A stretch of DNA of 10,207 nt from Candidatus Woesearchaeota archaeon (GCA_018302915.1 JAGVZB010000025.1:1-10207); one strand, 5' to 3'. Positions 1 to 4,523 are shown, numbered from the stretch's first letter. Numbers and translations are program-made. Notes: a model not told the origin generated them from the sequence alone.

Positions 1-23
1 TTTTTTTATACATATTCGAAAGT

Positions 24-31
24 TTTATATA
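24..31 (+). promoter_or_regulatory. TATA box of the putative small RNA
   Basis: TTTATATA preceded by a GAAAG purine stretch. Its centre is about 26 bp from position 54, where the predicted closing stem of the small RNA begins. The TATA and the RNA fold were identified independently and agree on the start. Confidence 0.4.
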
Positions 32-53
32 CTATTTCTTCTCCTCATTCAAT

Positions 54-128
54 AGAGGAACAGGTCCTGACGAATCCCGTACTTGATGCGGTTAGTAGGT
101 TAGACGGGCCTACTTACTCTACTTTTTT
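54..128 (+). ncRNA. Putative small structured RNA, unassigned family
   Basis: A short GC-richer island in AT-rich DNA. A TATA box (TTTATATA, 24-31) with an A-rich BRE-like GAAAG before it predicts a start near 54, the same 26-bp spacing seen elsewhere in this window. From 54 the sequence can close on itself: AGAG (54-57) pairs with CTCT (117-120). Inside are two compatible hairpins: CCGTA/TGCGG (77-81 with 87-91, loop CTTGA) and AGTAGGT/GCCTACT (94-100 with 108-114). A run of six T (123-128) follows directly, as in archaeal termination. No convincing box C/D, H/ACA, SRP or tRNA signature was found. It ends over the stop codon of the opposite-strand gene that begins at 628. That it is transcribed is inference. 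Confidence 0.4.
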
Positions 129-628
129 AATTGCCTTCTTTTAATGTTTAAAAAATTATCAATGACTAAACTTAATTGGTATTCAGTAGTTCCTCTCTTT
201 AATTCACTCTCCTTAACAACTCTGGTTTTTTTATCATCAATAATATTAACCAATTTTTTAAACTTAATATATTGTTTATCATCCACTGAAATAAATATAA
301 TACAATAATGATGGGTTTTAATAAAATCCAAAACATCTGAATAAACCTCAATACTCTCATGAATTCTTTTAAGTTTATACTTCAAAAAATAAGAAAATAT
401 ATTCTCTTTTTTAATAGCATCATAAATATGTTTAAGATAAACCTTTCTTTTCTTTGATTCTCTATAATGCCTAAATCTAGATATCTTTGGTAAGATTTCC
501 TTTATTTTATCCTTATGAATTATAGTGTAACCTACTAAATTTTCAGAATAATCTATATAAATATAATAATCAAAATCATACTCCTTATCTCCTCTTTTTA
601 CTGTTTTTTTATACAACCTTCCCCCCAT
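119..628 (-). CDS. Hypothetical protein, 169 aa, lysine- and tyrosine-rich
   Basis: I do not recognise this family. The protein is basic and soluble-looking, with no signal peptide or membrane segment. The N-terminus (about residues 4-35) is an alternating Lys/Tyr beta-rich stretch. The middle (45-100) is helical and highly charged. Residues about 108-169 look like a small alpha/beta unit: a hydrophobic strand (CIIFISVDD), a charged helix, then a conserved-looking ending with ESELKRGTTEYQLSL and a basic tail. The start at 628 gives MGGRLYKK. There is no clear Shine-Dalgarno sequence, so a later start cannot be excluded. A paired 11-bp repeat and a TATA box lie about 85-130 bp upstream and may control it. 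Composition is even more AT-rich than the housekeeping genes, in keeping with accessory DNA. Confidence 0.6.
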   Translation of the reverse strand: MGGRLYKKTVKRGDKEYDFDYYIYIDYSENLVGYTIIHKDKIKEILPKISRFRHYRESKKRKVYLKHIYDAIKKENIFSYFLKYKLKRIHESIEVYSDVLDFIKTHHYCIIFISVDDKQYIKFKKLVNIIDDKKTRVVKESELKRGTTEYQLSLVIDNFLNIKRRQLKK

Positions 629-712
629 AAGGTATAAAATTAGCTATGATAACACAATTACAAAAGTTAAAATTATTATAATTTATAATACCCCTCAACC
701 TCTTTTTTTTAC

Positions 713-744
713 AGTGGTGCAAATATTAAAATTAGTGGTGCAAA
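713..744 (-). repeat. Two 11-bp direct repeats 21 bp apart, candidate operator
   Basis: AGTGGTGCAAA occurs at 713-723 and again at 734-744, exactly 21 bp (two helical turns) apart, in an otherwise AT-only intergenic stretch. On the minus strand a TATA-like TTTATATT (749-756) lies just upstream. One repeat would then fall between TATA and the predicted start point (about 726) and the other just past it. That placement suits a dimeric repressor controlling the gene that starts at 628. The regulator is unknown. Confidence 0.45.
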
Positions 745-748
745 CTAT

Positions 749-756
749 AATATAAA
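749..756 (-). promoter_or_regulatory. TATA-like element upstream of the gene starting at 628
   Basis: Minus-strand AAGATTTATATTATAG resembles the AAGATTTATATATTATTT of the promoter at 1267-1274. It predicts a start near 726 and a leader of about 98 nt. A second AT-rich TATA candidate lies at about 680-690 and would give a shorter leader; the sequence does not decide between them. Confidence 0.35.
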
Positions 757-801
757 TCTTACTATTCACCTTAGAAATGCAGTATTTTCACAGTATAAGC
801 C

Positions 802-1245
802 TTATTCTATATTCAATTCCTGGATCCTGTCATAAATTTGCTTTGTTTTGTCATATAATTTCAGTTTTTCTTCATCGCTTATATGATTGCTTAATTGGTT
901 ATACACATTCAGTAATTTGTTATAATGGTTTGCAGCAGCTTCAATTTTATTTTGTATTACAAAACTCATGCTTTCTTCCATAAGTCTGTTAAACTCAATT
1001 ATCCTGTCTACCATCCATTTGTCATCAACCTTATGATGCACTGCTTTTGGTTCAGAACTAACCTTTTTATGGTTCTTTTTAGAAATCTTATGTGTCTTTA
1101 TTGCCTTAGATTCTTTATGAGCATGAATGTCTTTTACTTCTTCCCTTCCAATATAAATGCTCTTTACCTTTCCATTGACTCTCTTGCTCTTGTACAGGTA
1201 TCTGTAAATCTTTCCTCCCTTTTTTATTTCCCTTACAAAAACCAT
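802..1245 (-). CDS. Hypothetical protein: transposase-like N-terminal strand motif, basic linker, helical C-terminus
   Basis: 147 aa in three parts. Residues 1-37 form a beta-rich module (FVREIKKGGKIYRYLYKSKR, then GKVKSIYIG), a pattern seen at the N-terminus of many archaeal hypotheticals and of some transposases, where a 'Y.YL..S.R..GKV....Y.G' motif occurs. Residues 38-75 are a His/Lys-rich, low-complexity, probably disordered linker. Residues 76-147 are two or three amphipathic helices (DRIIEFNRLMEES..., AAANHYNKLLNVYNQL, KLYDKTKQIYDRIQEL), resembling short helical domains common in DPANN proteins. The start at 1245 is supported by a TATA box centred 25.5 bp upstream, which predicts a leaderless mRNA. 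No catalytic residues are evident. A nucleic-acid-binding role is only a guess from the basic charge. Confidence 0.6.
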   Translation of the reverse strand: MVFVREIKKGGKIYRYLYKSKRVNGKVKSIYIGREEVKDIHAHKESKAIKTHKISKKNHKKVSSEPKAVHHKVDDKWMVDRIIEFNRLMEESMSFVIQNKIEAAANHYNKLLNVYNQLSNHISDEEKLKLYDKTKQIYDRIQELNIE

Positions 1246-1251
1246 AAAAAT

Positions 1252-1292
1252 ATGTAGTGTAAATAATATATAAATCTTTCTCTACACTACAT
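1252..1292 (-). promoter_or_regulatory. Leaderless promoter with 10-bp inverted repeat around the TATA box
   Basis: The minus-strand TATA box TTTATATA (1267-1274) is centred 25.5 bp upstream of the start at 1245. It is flanked by a perfect 10-bp inverted repeat, ATGTAGTGTA (1252-1261) and TACACTACAT (1283-1292). The dyad centre at 1272 almost coincides with the TATA centre at 1270.5. A protein bound to the dyad would occlude TBP, so this is a candidate repressor operator. Confidence 0.5.
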
Positions 1293-1296
1293 CTAT
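1267..1296. repeat. 30-bp perfect direct repeat, copy 1
   Basis: Identical over 30 bp to 1778-1807, at a period of 511 bp. The two copies bracket hicBA. This copy overlaps the natural hicA stop (1293-1295) and contains the TATA box for the gene starting at 1245. Flanking bases outside the 30 bp are not conserved. Confidence 0.85.
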
Positions 1297-1331
1297 AACA
1301 TCTTTAAAAATTCTTCTTTGCTCAACCCACT

Positions 1332-1517
1332 TTAAGAAATAATACTCAACAAAGTCCCTTTTGCTAATTCTCTGTGTTTAGGAACTACAACAGTTCTTTT
1401 ACCTTCCAAACCTTCTTTAACTAGTATCATATGACTCCCAGATTGTCTAGTAACAGAAAAGCCTGATTTATTTAATATCTTAACTACATTAATTCCAGAA
1501 ATAATAGGTAATTTCAT
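1332..1517 (-). CDS. hicA: HicA-family mRNA interferase toxin, stopped early
   Basis: HicA is a small dsRBD-like RNase that cleaves mRNA and is neutralised by HicB. The 61-aa frame has the family pattern: an N-terminal helix (NVVKILNKSGF), the catalytic loop GSHMIL with His29, a strand (RTVVVPKH) and the 'L..GTL.SI' C-terminal signature. The ATG overlaps the hicB stop as ATGA, so the two are translationally coupled. The frame ends at TAA (1332-1334), exactly where family members continue. Past it the same frame reads SGLSKEEFLKML and stops at 1293-1295, which is the expected HicA tail. A single CAA-to-TAA change would explain this. The catalytic His is kept, but the last helix is lost unless the stop is read through. 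Confidence 0.8.
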   Translation of the reverse strand: MKLPIISGINVVKILNKSGFSVTRQSGSHMILVKEGLEGKRTVVVPKHRELAKGTLLSIIS

Positions 1518-1744
1518 AAAAATAATCTTGTTGCCATGGGAGGCATTAACTTTTCATCTTTTTTTGGCATATCTTCAGGGCATTCTTCCAAATAAAGCTT
1601 AACAGCATCTTTAATATTTTCCAAGGCTTCTTCATATGTATAACCTTGACTAGTTATTCCTAAGTTTAAACAATGAGCTACAAATACTTTTTTATTATTA
1701 ACAATTTCTTCATTAATAGCAATATCAAAGGCTTTTTTATCCAT
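1514..1744 (-). CDS. hicB: HicB-family antitoxin
   Basis: 76 aa with the HicB partial RNase H-like fold: strand FDIAINEE, strand KVFVAHCLNLGITSQGYTYEEALENIKDAVKLYLE (residues 19-52), which is the family signature of 'C..LG..SQG.T.EEA..N...A..LYLE'. The C-terminal MetJ-like or HTH DNA-binding domain of longer HicB proteins is absent, so autoregulation would need another factor or the complex. It is the first gene of the pair (antitoxin before toxin) and overlaps hicA by 4 bp. Its promoter lies in the 30-bp repeat copy 2, with the TATA box centred about 37 bp upstream of the ATG, leaving a leader of about 12 nt. Confidence 0.85.
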   Translation of the reverse strand: MDKKAFDIAINEEIVNNKKVFVAHCLNLGITSQGYTYEEALENIKDAVKLYLEECPEDMPKKDEKLMPPMATRLFL

Positions 1745-1757
1745 TTTAACTAATCAT

Positions 1758-1803
1758 TACACCCTACATATCTATGTTATATAAATCTTTCTCTACACTA
1801 CAT
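1758..1803 (-). promoter_or_regulatory. hicBA promoter with flanking TACACTACAT-like boxes
   Basis: The TATA box (1778-1785, minus TTTATATA) has TACACTACAT at 1794-1803 on one side and TACACCCTACAT at 1758-1769 on the other. Here the second box is a direct, 2-bp-expanded copy rather than the inverted copy seen at 1252-1261. The predicted start is near 1756. Confidence 0.45.
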
Positions 1804-1807
1804 CTAT
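1778..1807. repeat. 30-bp perfect direct repeat, copy 2
   Basis: Identical to 1267-1296. On the minus strand it begins within the last codons of the DUF167 gene (Ile-Asp-Val-Val-stop) and runs into a TATA box. The same unit is therefore both the 3' end of one gene and the promoter of the next. Recombination between the copies would remove 511 bp including all of hicBA. Confidence 0.85.
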
Positions 1808-2005
1808 CAATTTCATCCTGCTCTTAAAACCCCTGATAATTCTTAACTTCATCTTGAACTTCTTTGACAAAAACTTGATCAATTCCAGATTAGCCTCATT
1901 ATTTTTTGGTTTTGCATTCAACTCAACCACATATTTGTCATCCTTAAGAAAAAGTTTGTTTGTACTACAATTTGTTCTTACCTTGACCTCTATCGGGAAT
2001 TCCAT
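1793..2005 (-). CDS. DUF167/YggU family protein
   Basis: 70 aa from the chosen start. The pattern follows DUF167: a first strand FPIEVKVRTN, then KYVVELNAKPKNNEANLELIKFLSKKF (residues 25-51), corresponding to the family's 'V.L.APP..GKAN..L..FLA..F', then the closing strand IIRGFKSRMKLIDV, equivalent to 'I..G..SR.K.V.V'. The family is small and widespread and its function is unknown. A longer frame starts at 2059, but ATG 2003-2005 is preferred because GAGGTG sits 8 bp upstream and the family begins there. The start overlaps the dph5 end by 16 bp, implying a two-gene operon. The last codons lie in the 30-bp repeat. Confidence 0.75.
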   Translation of the reverse strand: MEFPIEVKVRTNCSTNKLFLKDDKYVVELNAKPKNNEANLELIKFLSKKFKMKLRIIRGFKSRMKLIDVV

Positions 2006-2691
2006 AATCTCAACACCTCTTCCTCCATGAAATGAAGTTTGCCTGGAACAACCAAGCACTGCGGATACCTGTCAAATTTAACTTTTAATAATTCTCTGGC
2101 ATTCCTGACAAAAATTCTTTGATCCTTAAAGCCAAGCCTTTCAGCACCAATACATAATTTGTCATTCATCCCTTGCTTCAATAATCTTTTCAAGGCTTCA
2201 TTTATATTTATGTACTTATTTTCTTTAGGATTCAGGTCCAGTAAAAACAAGGTATGCAGGTTTCCATTGCTTTTCAAACCAGATACCAAATCAACCTCCT
2301 GGAATGAAACAGAAATAACCTTTCCAAAATTGTATAAACTAAGCCCTAAATTTCCGATTAAAGTTAAAATGCTTACTCCGTTAACCAGTTTAATATCAAT
2401 ATTGTTCTTCTTGCAATCCAGCATTAAACTAACATGAGTAGTGGCTGAAAATATATCTCCATAAACCAAAATACCTATGTTTTTATCTTTGGCTTTATTA
2501 ACATCAAAACTTTCAACAAAATTCCTGTCAGCTTCCTTTATTTTCTTGCTAAATATTTTTTCTAATTCATTCCTGCTTAATCCAACAGAAGTATAACCCT
2601 CCAAATATAACTCATCACATTCTTTAGTAGCTTCCAAGGCACCCAAGGTGATATTTTCCTTGTTTATCCCCAAACCAATTAAGTATAACAT
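1990..2691 (-). CDS. dph5: Diphthine synthase (EF2 diphthamide biosynthesis methyltransferase)
   Basis: Dph5 uses S-adenosylmethionine to methylate the modified histidine of elongation factor 2 on the way to diphthamide, in the cytoplasm. It belongs to the tetrapyrrole-methylase (class III) fold. Visible signatures: MLYLIGLG (1-8), LEATKECDELYLEGYTS (19-35), GDIFSATTH (78-86, normally GDPFGATTH), HTLFLLDL (146-153), IGAERLG.DQRI (181-193) and the hallmark PGKLHFMEEE (216-225). At 233 aa it is somewhat shorter than the usual 250-265, mainly in the region before residue 160. The start at 2691 has an imperfect TATA (minus TTTTAAA, 2713-2719) at leaderless distance. The DUF167 gene overlaps its 3' end. 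Confidence 0.92.
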   Translation of the reverse strand: MLYLIGLGINKENITLGALEATKECDELYLEGYTSVGLSRNELEKIFSKKIKEADRNFVESFDVNKAKDKNIGILVYGDIFSATTHVSLMLDCKKNNIDIKLVNGVSILTLIGNLGLSLYNFGKVISVSFQEVDLVSGLKSNGNLHTLFLLDLNPKENKYININEALKRLLKQGMNDKLCIGAERLGFKDQRIFVRNARELLKVKFDRYPQCLVVPGKLHFMEEEVLRLWNSR

Positions 2692-2712
2692 ATTATTAAC
2701 AAAATCAGACAG

Positions 2713-2719
2713 TTTAAAA
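2713..2719 (-). promoter_or_regulatory. Weak TATA-like box of dph5
   Basis: Minus-strand TTTTAAA is centred about 25 bp from the dph5 start, matching the leaderless spacing used elsewhere here. It lies between the end of the MNT gene (2723) and dph5. Confidence 0.35.
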
Positions 2720-2722
2720 GAA

Positions 2723-3040
2723 TTACTTTATCTCAATACCATTTTCAACAGCTTCCCTTACTATCGTAATCTGCCTCTTTAATCTGTTAAACTCTTCTGG
2801 CGTGTAACATAAAAAATCAACAGGATAATCCAAACCCCAATATTTATAAAATCCCAAAGATCTTCTAAAACTTACTTTTTTCCTGAATTTTTGGCTGACA
2901 ATTATTAAATCAAAATCACTCCATTTATTGGGTTTTCCATAAGCCCTGCTCCCAAATAAAATCATTCTTTTTATAGGTATCACTTTAGACAATCTCTTTC
3001 TAAATTCCTTTAATTTTATTATATCTTTTCTTCTATCCAT
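2723..3040 (-). CDS. Minimal nucleotidyltransferase (MNT) antitoxin
   Basis: 105 aa with the polymerase-beta nucleotidyltransferase core: ILFGSRAYG (27-35), then SDFDLIIV (41-48) giving the paired Asp42/Asp44, and a third acidic strand VDFLCY with Asp75. That is the complete GSx10DxD metal-binding set. In HEPN-MNT modules, MNT proteins transfer AMP groups to a tyrosine of the HEPN RNase and silence it. The gene overlaps the 3' end of the HEPN remnant by 22 bp, the usual coupled arrangement. The reading frame is intact although its partner is broken, so it either acts in trans on another HEPN or is an orphan. Confidence 0.85.
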   Translation of the reverse strand: MDRRKDIIKLKEFRKRLSKVIPIKRMILFGSRAYGKPNKWSDFDLIIVSQKFRKKVSFRRSLGFYKYWGLDYPVDFLCYTPEEFNRLKRQITIVREAVENGIEIK

Positions 3041-3307
3041 TTTAATAATTTCTCGCTTATCTCAAGAAACCTCTTAGTTTTATTCTTATCAAATTTTTCA
3101 TAAGGCAATCTTTCTTCAATATCAGGGTACCTTGTTTCTATGTAAACTTTTGATAGTTCATCACACTCTTTTACTAGCCTTTTATCTAAATTTAATTTAT
3201 TAGCTAAGAAAAGCACAAACATAAAATTTAGAATTATCAAAATTTATTTTAGCGCTTTCAAAATCTTCTTTAGCAAGTCTTAGCCATCTTTTAACTTCTT
3301 CTTTCAT
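3019..3307 (-). pseudogene. HEPN-domain toxin, frameshifted with internal deletion
   Basis: Two HEPN pieces lie in different frames. From ATG 3305-3307 the frame reads MKEEVKRWLRLAKEDF..., then a second stretch ending YVCAFLS, and stops at 3200-3202. This is a normal HEPN first helix pair, ending where 'QQAVEKALKAL' should follow. The sequence resumes in another frame as ANKLNLDKRL...YIETRYPD...PYEKF...KWIEEKI, the normal C-terminal helices. The central segment that carries the Rx4-6H RNase motif is missing, roughly 25-32 codons by family comparison. A frame opening with ATG at 3240 exists, but its first residues are an out-of-frame reading of the N-terminal helix. The start at 3307 is backed by a TATA box (3330-3337) centred 26.5 bp upstream. 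Confidence 0.75.
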
Positions 3308-3329
3308 ATTAATTAAGTATTTCACAAAC

Positions 3330-3337
3330 TTTTAAAT
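3330..3337 (-). promoter_or_regulatory. TATA box of the HEPN-MNT locus
   Basis: Minus-strand ATTTAAAA is centred 26.5 bp from ATG 3307, predicting a leaderless transcript for HEPN-MNT. The promoter appears intact despite the damaged first gene. Confidence 0.45.
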
Positions 3338-3341
3338 ATTT

Positions 3342-3950
3342 CTAAGATTTCTTTATGACAAAGAATATCTCATCCCCATAATCAAGCACTTCATAATTTA
3401 AGTTCAATTCTCCCAAAATCCTCCTGAACCAGCTCCTTCCTTTTTTCCTTATCTCTCTGCCGCTCAATGATTTCTTGTCAAAGCTTACAACAACATACCT
3501 GCATCTTAACTTCCTGATTACCTCTTTGGACACATTCCTCTTGAAATACTCAAGGCTCTCAAGAACCTTGAACAAAAGCACTACATCAACTCTTGGCAGT
3601 TTCATGTAATCATCGCTTAACAAATCAAATATAAACCCCCTTTCCTTTACATATCCGTATCCTATGTCAGTGCAGTAATACTTGATGTCCTCAAATGGAA
3701 AATATCCTGAAGAATAACCGCAGCCCAGATCAAGGACACTTTTTGGCCTTCCGGTTATCCTGAATATCATCTCATAAGCTTCTTTGCTCCTTTTATGCTT
3801 GACACTCTTGAACATCCCATAAACTCTTCTCAAATCCTTCCTTATCTTCTTGAAATCCTTTGTTTTATATCCTTCAATTATTCTTCTTAAAAAAGCATCA
3901 TCCAAGTCCCTTAGCTCTTTTTTATTCTTGACTTTCTCGATGAAATCCAT
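3342..3950 (-). CDS. ArmA/Rmt/FmrO-like 16S rRNA methyltransferase homologue
   Basis: 202 aa. Relatives are SAM-dependent enzymes that make m7G1405 in the 16S rRNA decoding site and confer aminoglycoside resistance in actinomycetes and pathogens. Visible match: an N-terminal helical region (residues 8-50, KKELRDLDDAF... DLRRVYGMF), SAM motif I SVLDLGCG (71-78), motif II YYCTDI with Asp95, VDVVLLFKVLESLE (121-134), and the family's strongest block YVVVSFDKKSLSGR (152-165) followed by SWF (173-175) and EIFFVIKK (194-201). ArmA has FVISFPIKSLSGK...WF...NELVYI in the same order. The protein is shorter than ArmA (about 257 aa), mostly through a reduced N-terminal domain and small core deletions. 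The leaderless start at 3950 has a TATA centred 26.5 bp away. The rRNA target is inferred from family. Confidence 0.75.
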   Translation of the reverse strand: MDFIEKVKNKKELRDLDDAFLRRIIEGYKTKDFKKIRKDLRRVYGMFKSVKHKRSKEAYEMIFRITGRPKSVLDLGCGYSSGYFPFEDIKYYCTDIGYGYVKERGFIFDLLSDDYMKLPRVDVVLLFKVLESLEYFKRNVSKEVIRKLRCRYVVVSFDKKSLSGREIRKKGRSWFRRILGELNLNYEVLDYGDEIFFVIKKS

Positions 3951-3972
3951 AATATATTATAAAAAATAACTG

Positions 3973-3996
3973 TTTATAAAGAATAATGTTTATAAG
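3973..3996. promoter_or_regulatory. Divergent promoter region with two TATA boxes
   Basis: The palindrome TTTATAAA (3973-3980) is centred 26.5 bp from the minus-strand start at 3950. A second box, TTTATAAG (3989-3996), is centred 26.5 bp from the plus-strand ATG at 4019. Both genes are therefore predicted to be leaderless, and the spacing fixes the start of the plus-strand gene at 4019 rather than at the upstream ATG at 3986. Confidence 0.55.
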
Positions 3997-4018
3997 TTAT
4001 CTGTCTAAACTACAACTC

Positions 4019-4288
4019 ATGGGTGATATAAAATATTTTGAAGAGGGTGGGAAATTCTACAAGATTGATTCTGATGGTGAGAAATATAGGATTTCATTCT
4101 CAGAAGAATTGCAGATGAAGAATATAAAAATGGCCAGAGAGAATAAGAAGTGGCTAAAATATAATTTCTATGCAAAAGTAATGCTTTCAATATTAATATT
4201 AATCCTTGTTATCATGATAGGATTCACATTATTTAGGTTGGATAAAATAGATTTCTTCACAGGAATTCTTTATAGAAATGCTTTATAG
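4019..4288 (+). CDS. Small single-pass membrane protein, function unknown
   Basis: 89 aa from MGDIKYFEEGG. An upstream in-frame ATG at 3986 would add 11 residues but lies inside the promoter. The TATA box at 3989-3996 puts transcription initiation at the 4019 ATG. Residues about 1-45 are a charged, cytoplasm-type domain (KYFEEGGKFYKIDSDGEKYRISFSEE) with a possible two-strand hairpin. A Lys-rich stretch (ENKKWLKYNFYAK) precedes one hydrophobic helix (VMLSILILILVIMIGFTLF), ending in a short tail. Positive residues before the helix suggest N-terminus inside. There is no signal cleavage motif and no recognised family. It is divergent from the methyltransferase and followed by tRNA-Ser. Confidence 0.6.
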   Translation: MGDIKYFEEGGKFYKIDSDGEKYRISFSEELQMKNIKMARENKKWLKYNFYAKVMLSILILILVIMIGFTLFRLDKIDFFTGILYRNAL

Positions 4289-4318
4289 ATAATTTTAAAA
4301 GTAAATTATTCTTAGATA

Positions 4319-4326
4319 TTTATAAA
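4319..4326 (+). promoter_or_regulatory. TATA box of tRNA-Ser
   Basis: TTTATAAA is centred about 22 bp upstream of the mature tRNA 5' end at 4345, leaving little or no 5' leader. Confidence 0.5.
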
Positions 4327-4344
4327 GAACCTTTGGTTCTTATT

Positions 4345-4457
4345 GCCGGGATCGCATAATCTGGTATTGCACCGGTTTAGGTTAACTGAAAGTTACCTAA
4401 GGTGAAATTGCTAATCCGGACCCTTTGGGTATCTGGGTTCAAATCCCAGTCCCGGCG
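4345..4457 (+). tRNA. tRNA-Ser(GCT) with noncanonical 31-nt intron
   Basis: Acceptor stem GCCGGGA/TCCCGGC (4345-4351 with 4450-4456), discriminator G4457, D arm 4354-4370, T arm CTGGG-TTCAAAT-CCCAG (4433-4449). A long variable arm with stem ACCC/GGGT makes this a class II tRNA. With the intron (4376-4406) removed, the anticodon arm is CCGGA/TCCGG around TTGCTAA, so the anticodon is GCT (4410-4412), reading AGC and AGU serine codons. Class II form plus GCT fits Ser, and G73 is usual for archaeal tRNA-Ser. CCA is not encoded. A T-run (4461-4465) follows as a probable terminator. Confidence 0.92.
4376..4406 (+). other. tRNA intron at position 30/31, bulge-helix-bulge processed
   Basis: A bulge-helix-bulge is readable. 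The four-base-pair central helix is CACC (4370-4373) with GGTG (4401-4404). The 3-nt bulges are GGT (4374-4376) and AAA (4405-4407). The inner intron hairpin is TTAGGT/ACCTAA (4377-4382 with 4395-4400), capped by AACT-GAA-AGTT. Cutting after the second base of each bulge gives exactly the exon junction (G4375/A4407) that restores a five-pair anticodon stem. There is no clear outer helix, so this is a relaxed motif. Canonical archaeal introns sit at 37/38. Confidence 0.85.
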
Positions 4458-4515
4458 TATTTTTACCTGATTTTGTTATTTTAATTAAATTTTTTCAAAA
4501 AATTAAATAGAAATA

Positions 4516-4523
4516 TTTATATA
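4516..4523 (+). promoter_or_regulatory. TATA box of the pilin-like gene
   Basis: TTTATATA lies about 58 bp before the ATG, predicting a leader of about 32 nt. Unlike most neighbours this leader carries a strong Shine-Dalgarno, GGAGAGGTGATC (4564-4575), complementary to the 16S 3' end. That suits high-level expression. Confidence 0.55.

Noticed and set aside
54..128. Box C/D or H/ACA guide RNA, SRP RNA fragment or tRNA
   Set aside because: CTGA at 67-70 and TTGATG at 83-88 are out of place for C/D boxes, no ACA lies near the 3' end, and no SRP apical motif or T-loop is present.
777..1257. Plus-strand open frames at 777-983 and 925-1257
   Set aside because: They mirror the minus-strand gene at 802-1245, have hydrophobic, Cys/Phe-rich composition typical of antisense frames, and lack a promoter or ribosome site.
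3019..3240. A 73-aa protein starting at ATG 3240
   Set aside because: Its first residues are an out-of-frame reading of the HEPN N-terminal helix. The true start is 3307 and the gene is frameshifted.
4345..4400. tRNA with anticodon AGG (Leu) from reading the stem without splicing
   Set aside because: A34 anticodons are not expected in archaea and the stem would not close. Removing the bulge-helix-bulge intron gives GCT with a complete stem and G73, fitting serine.
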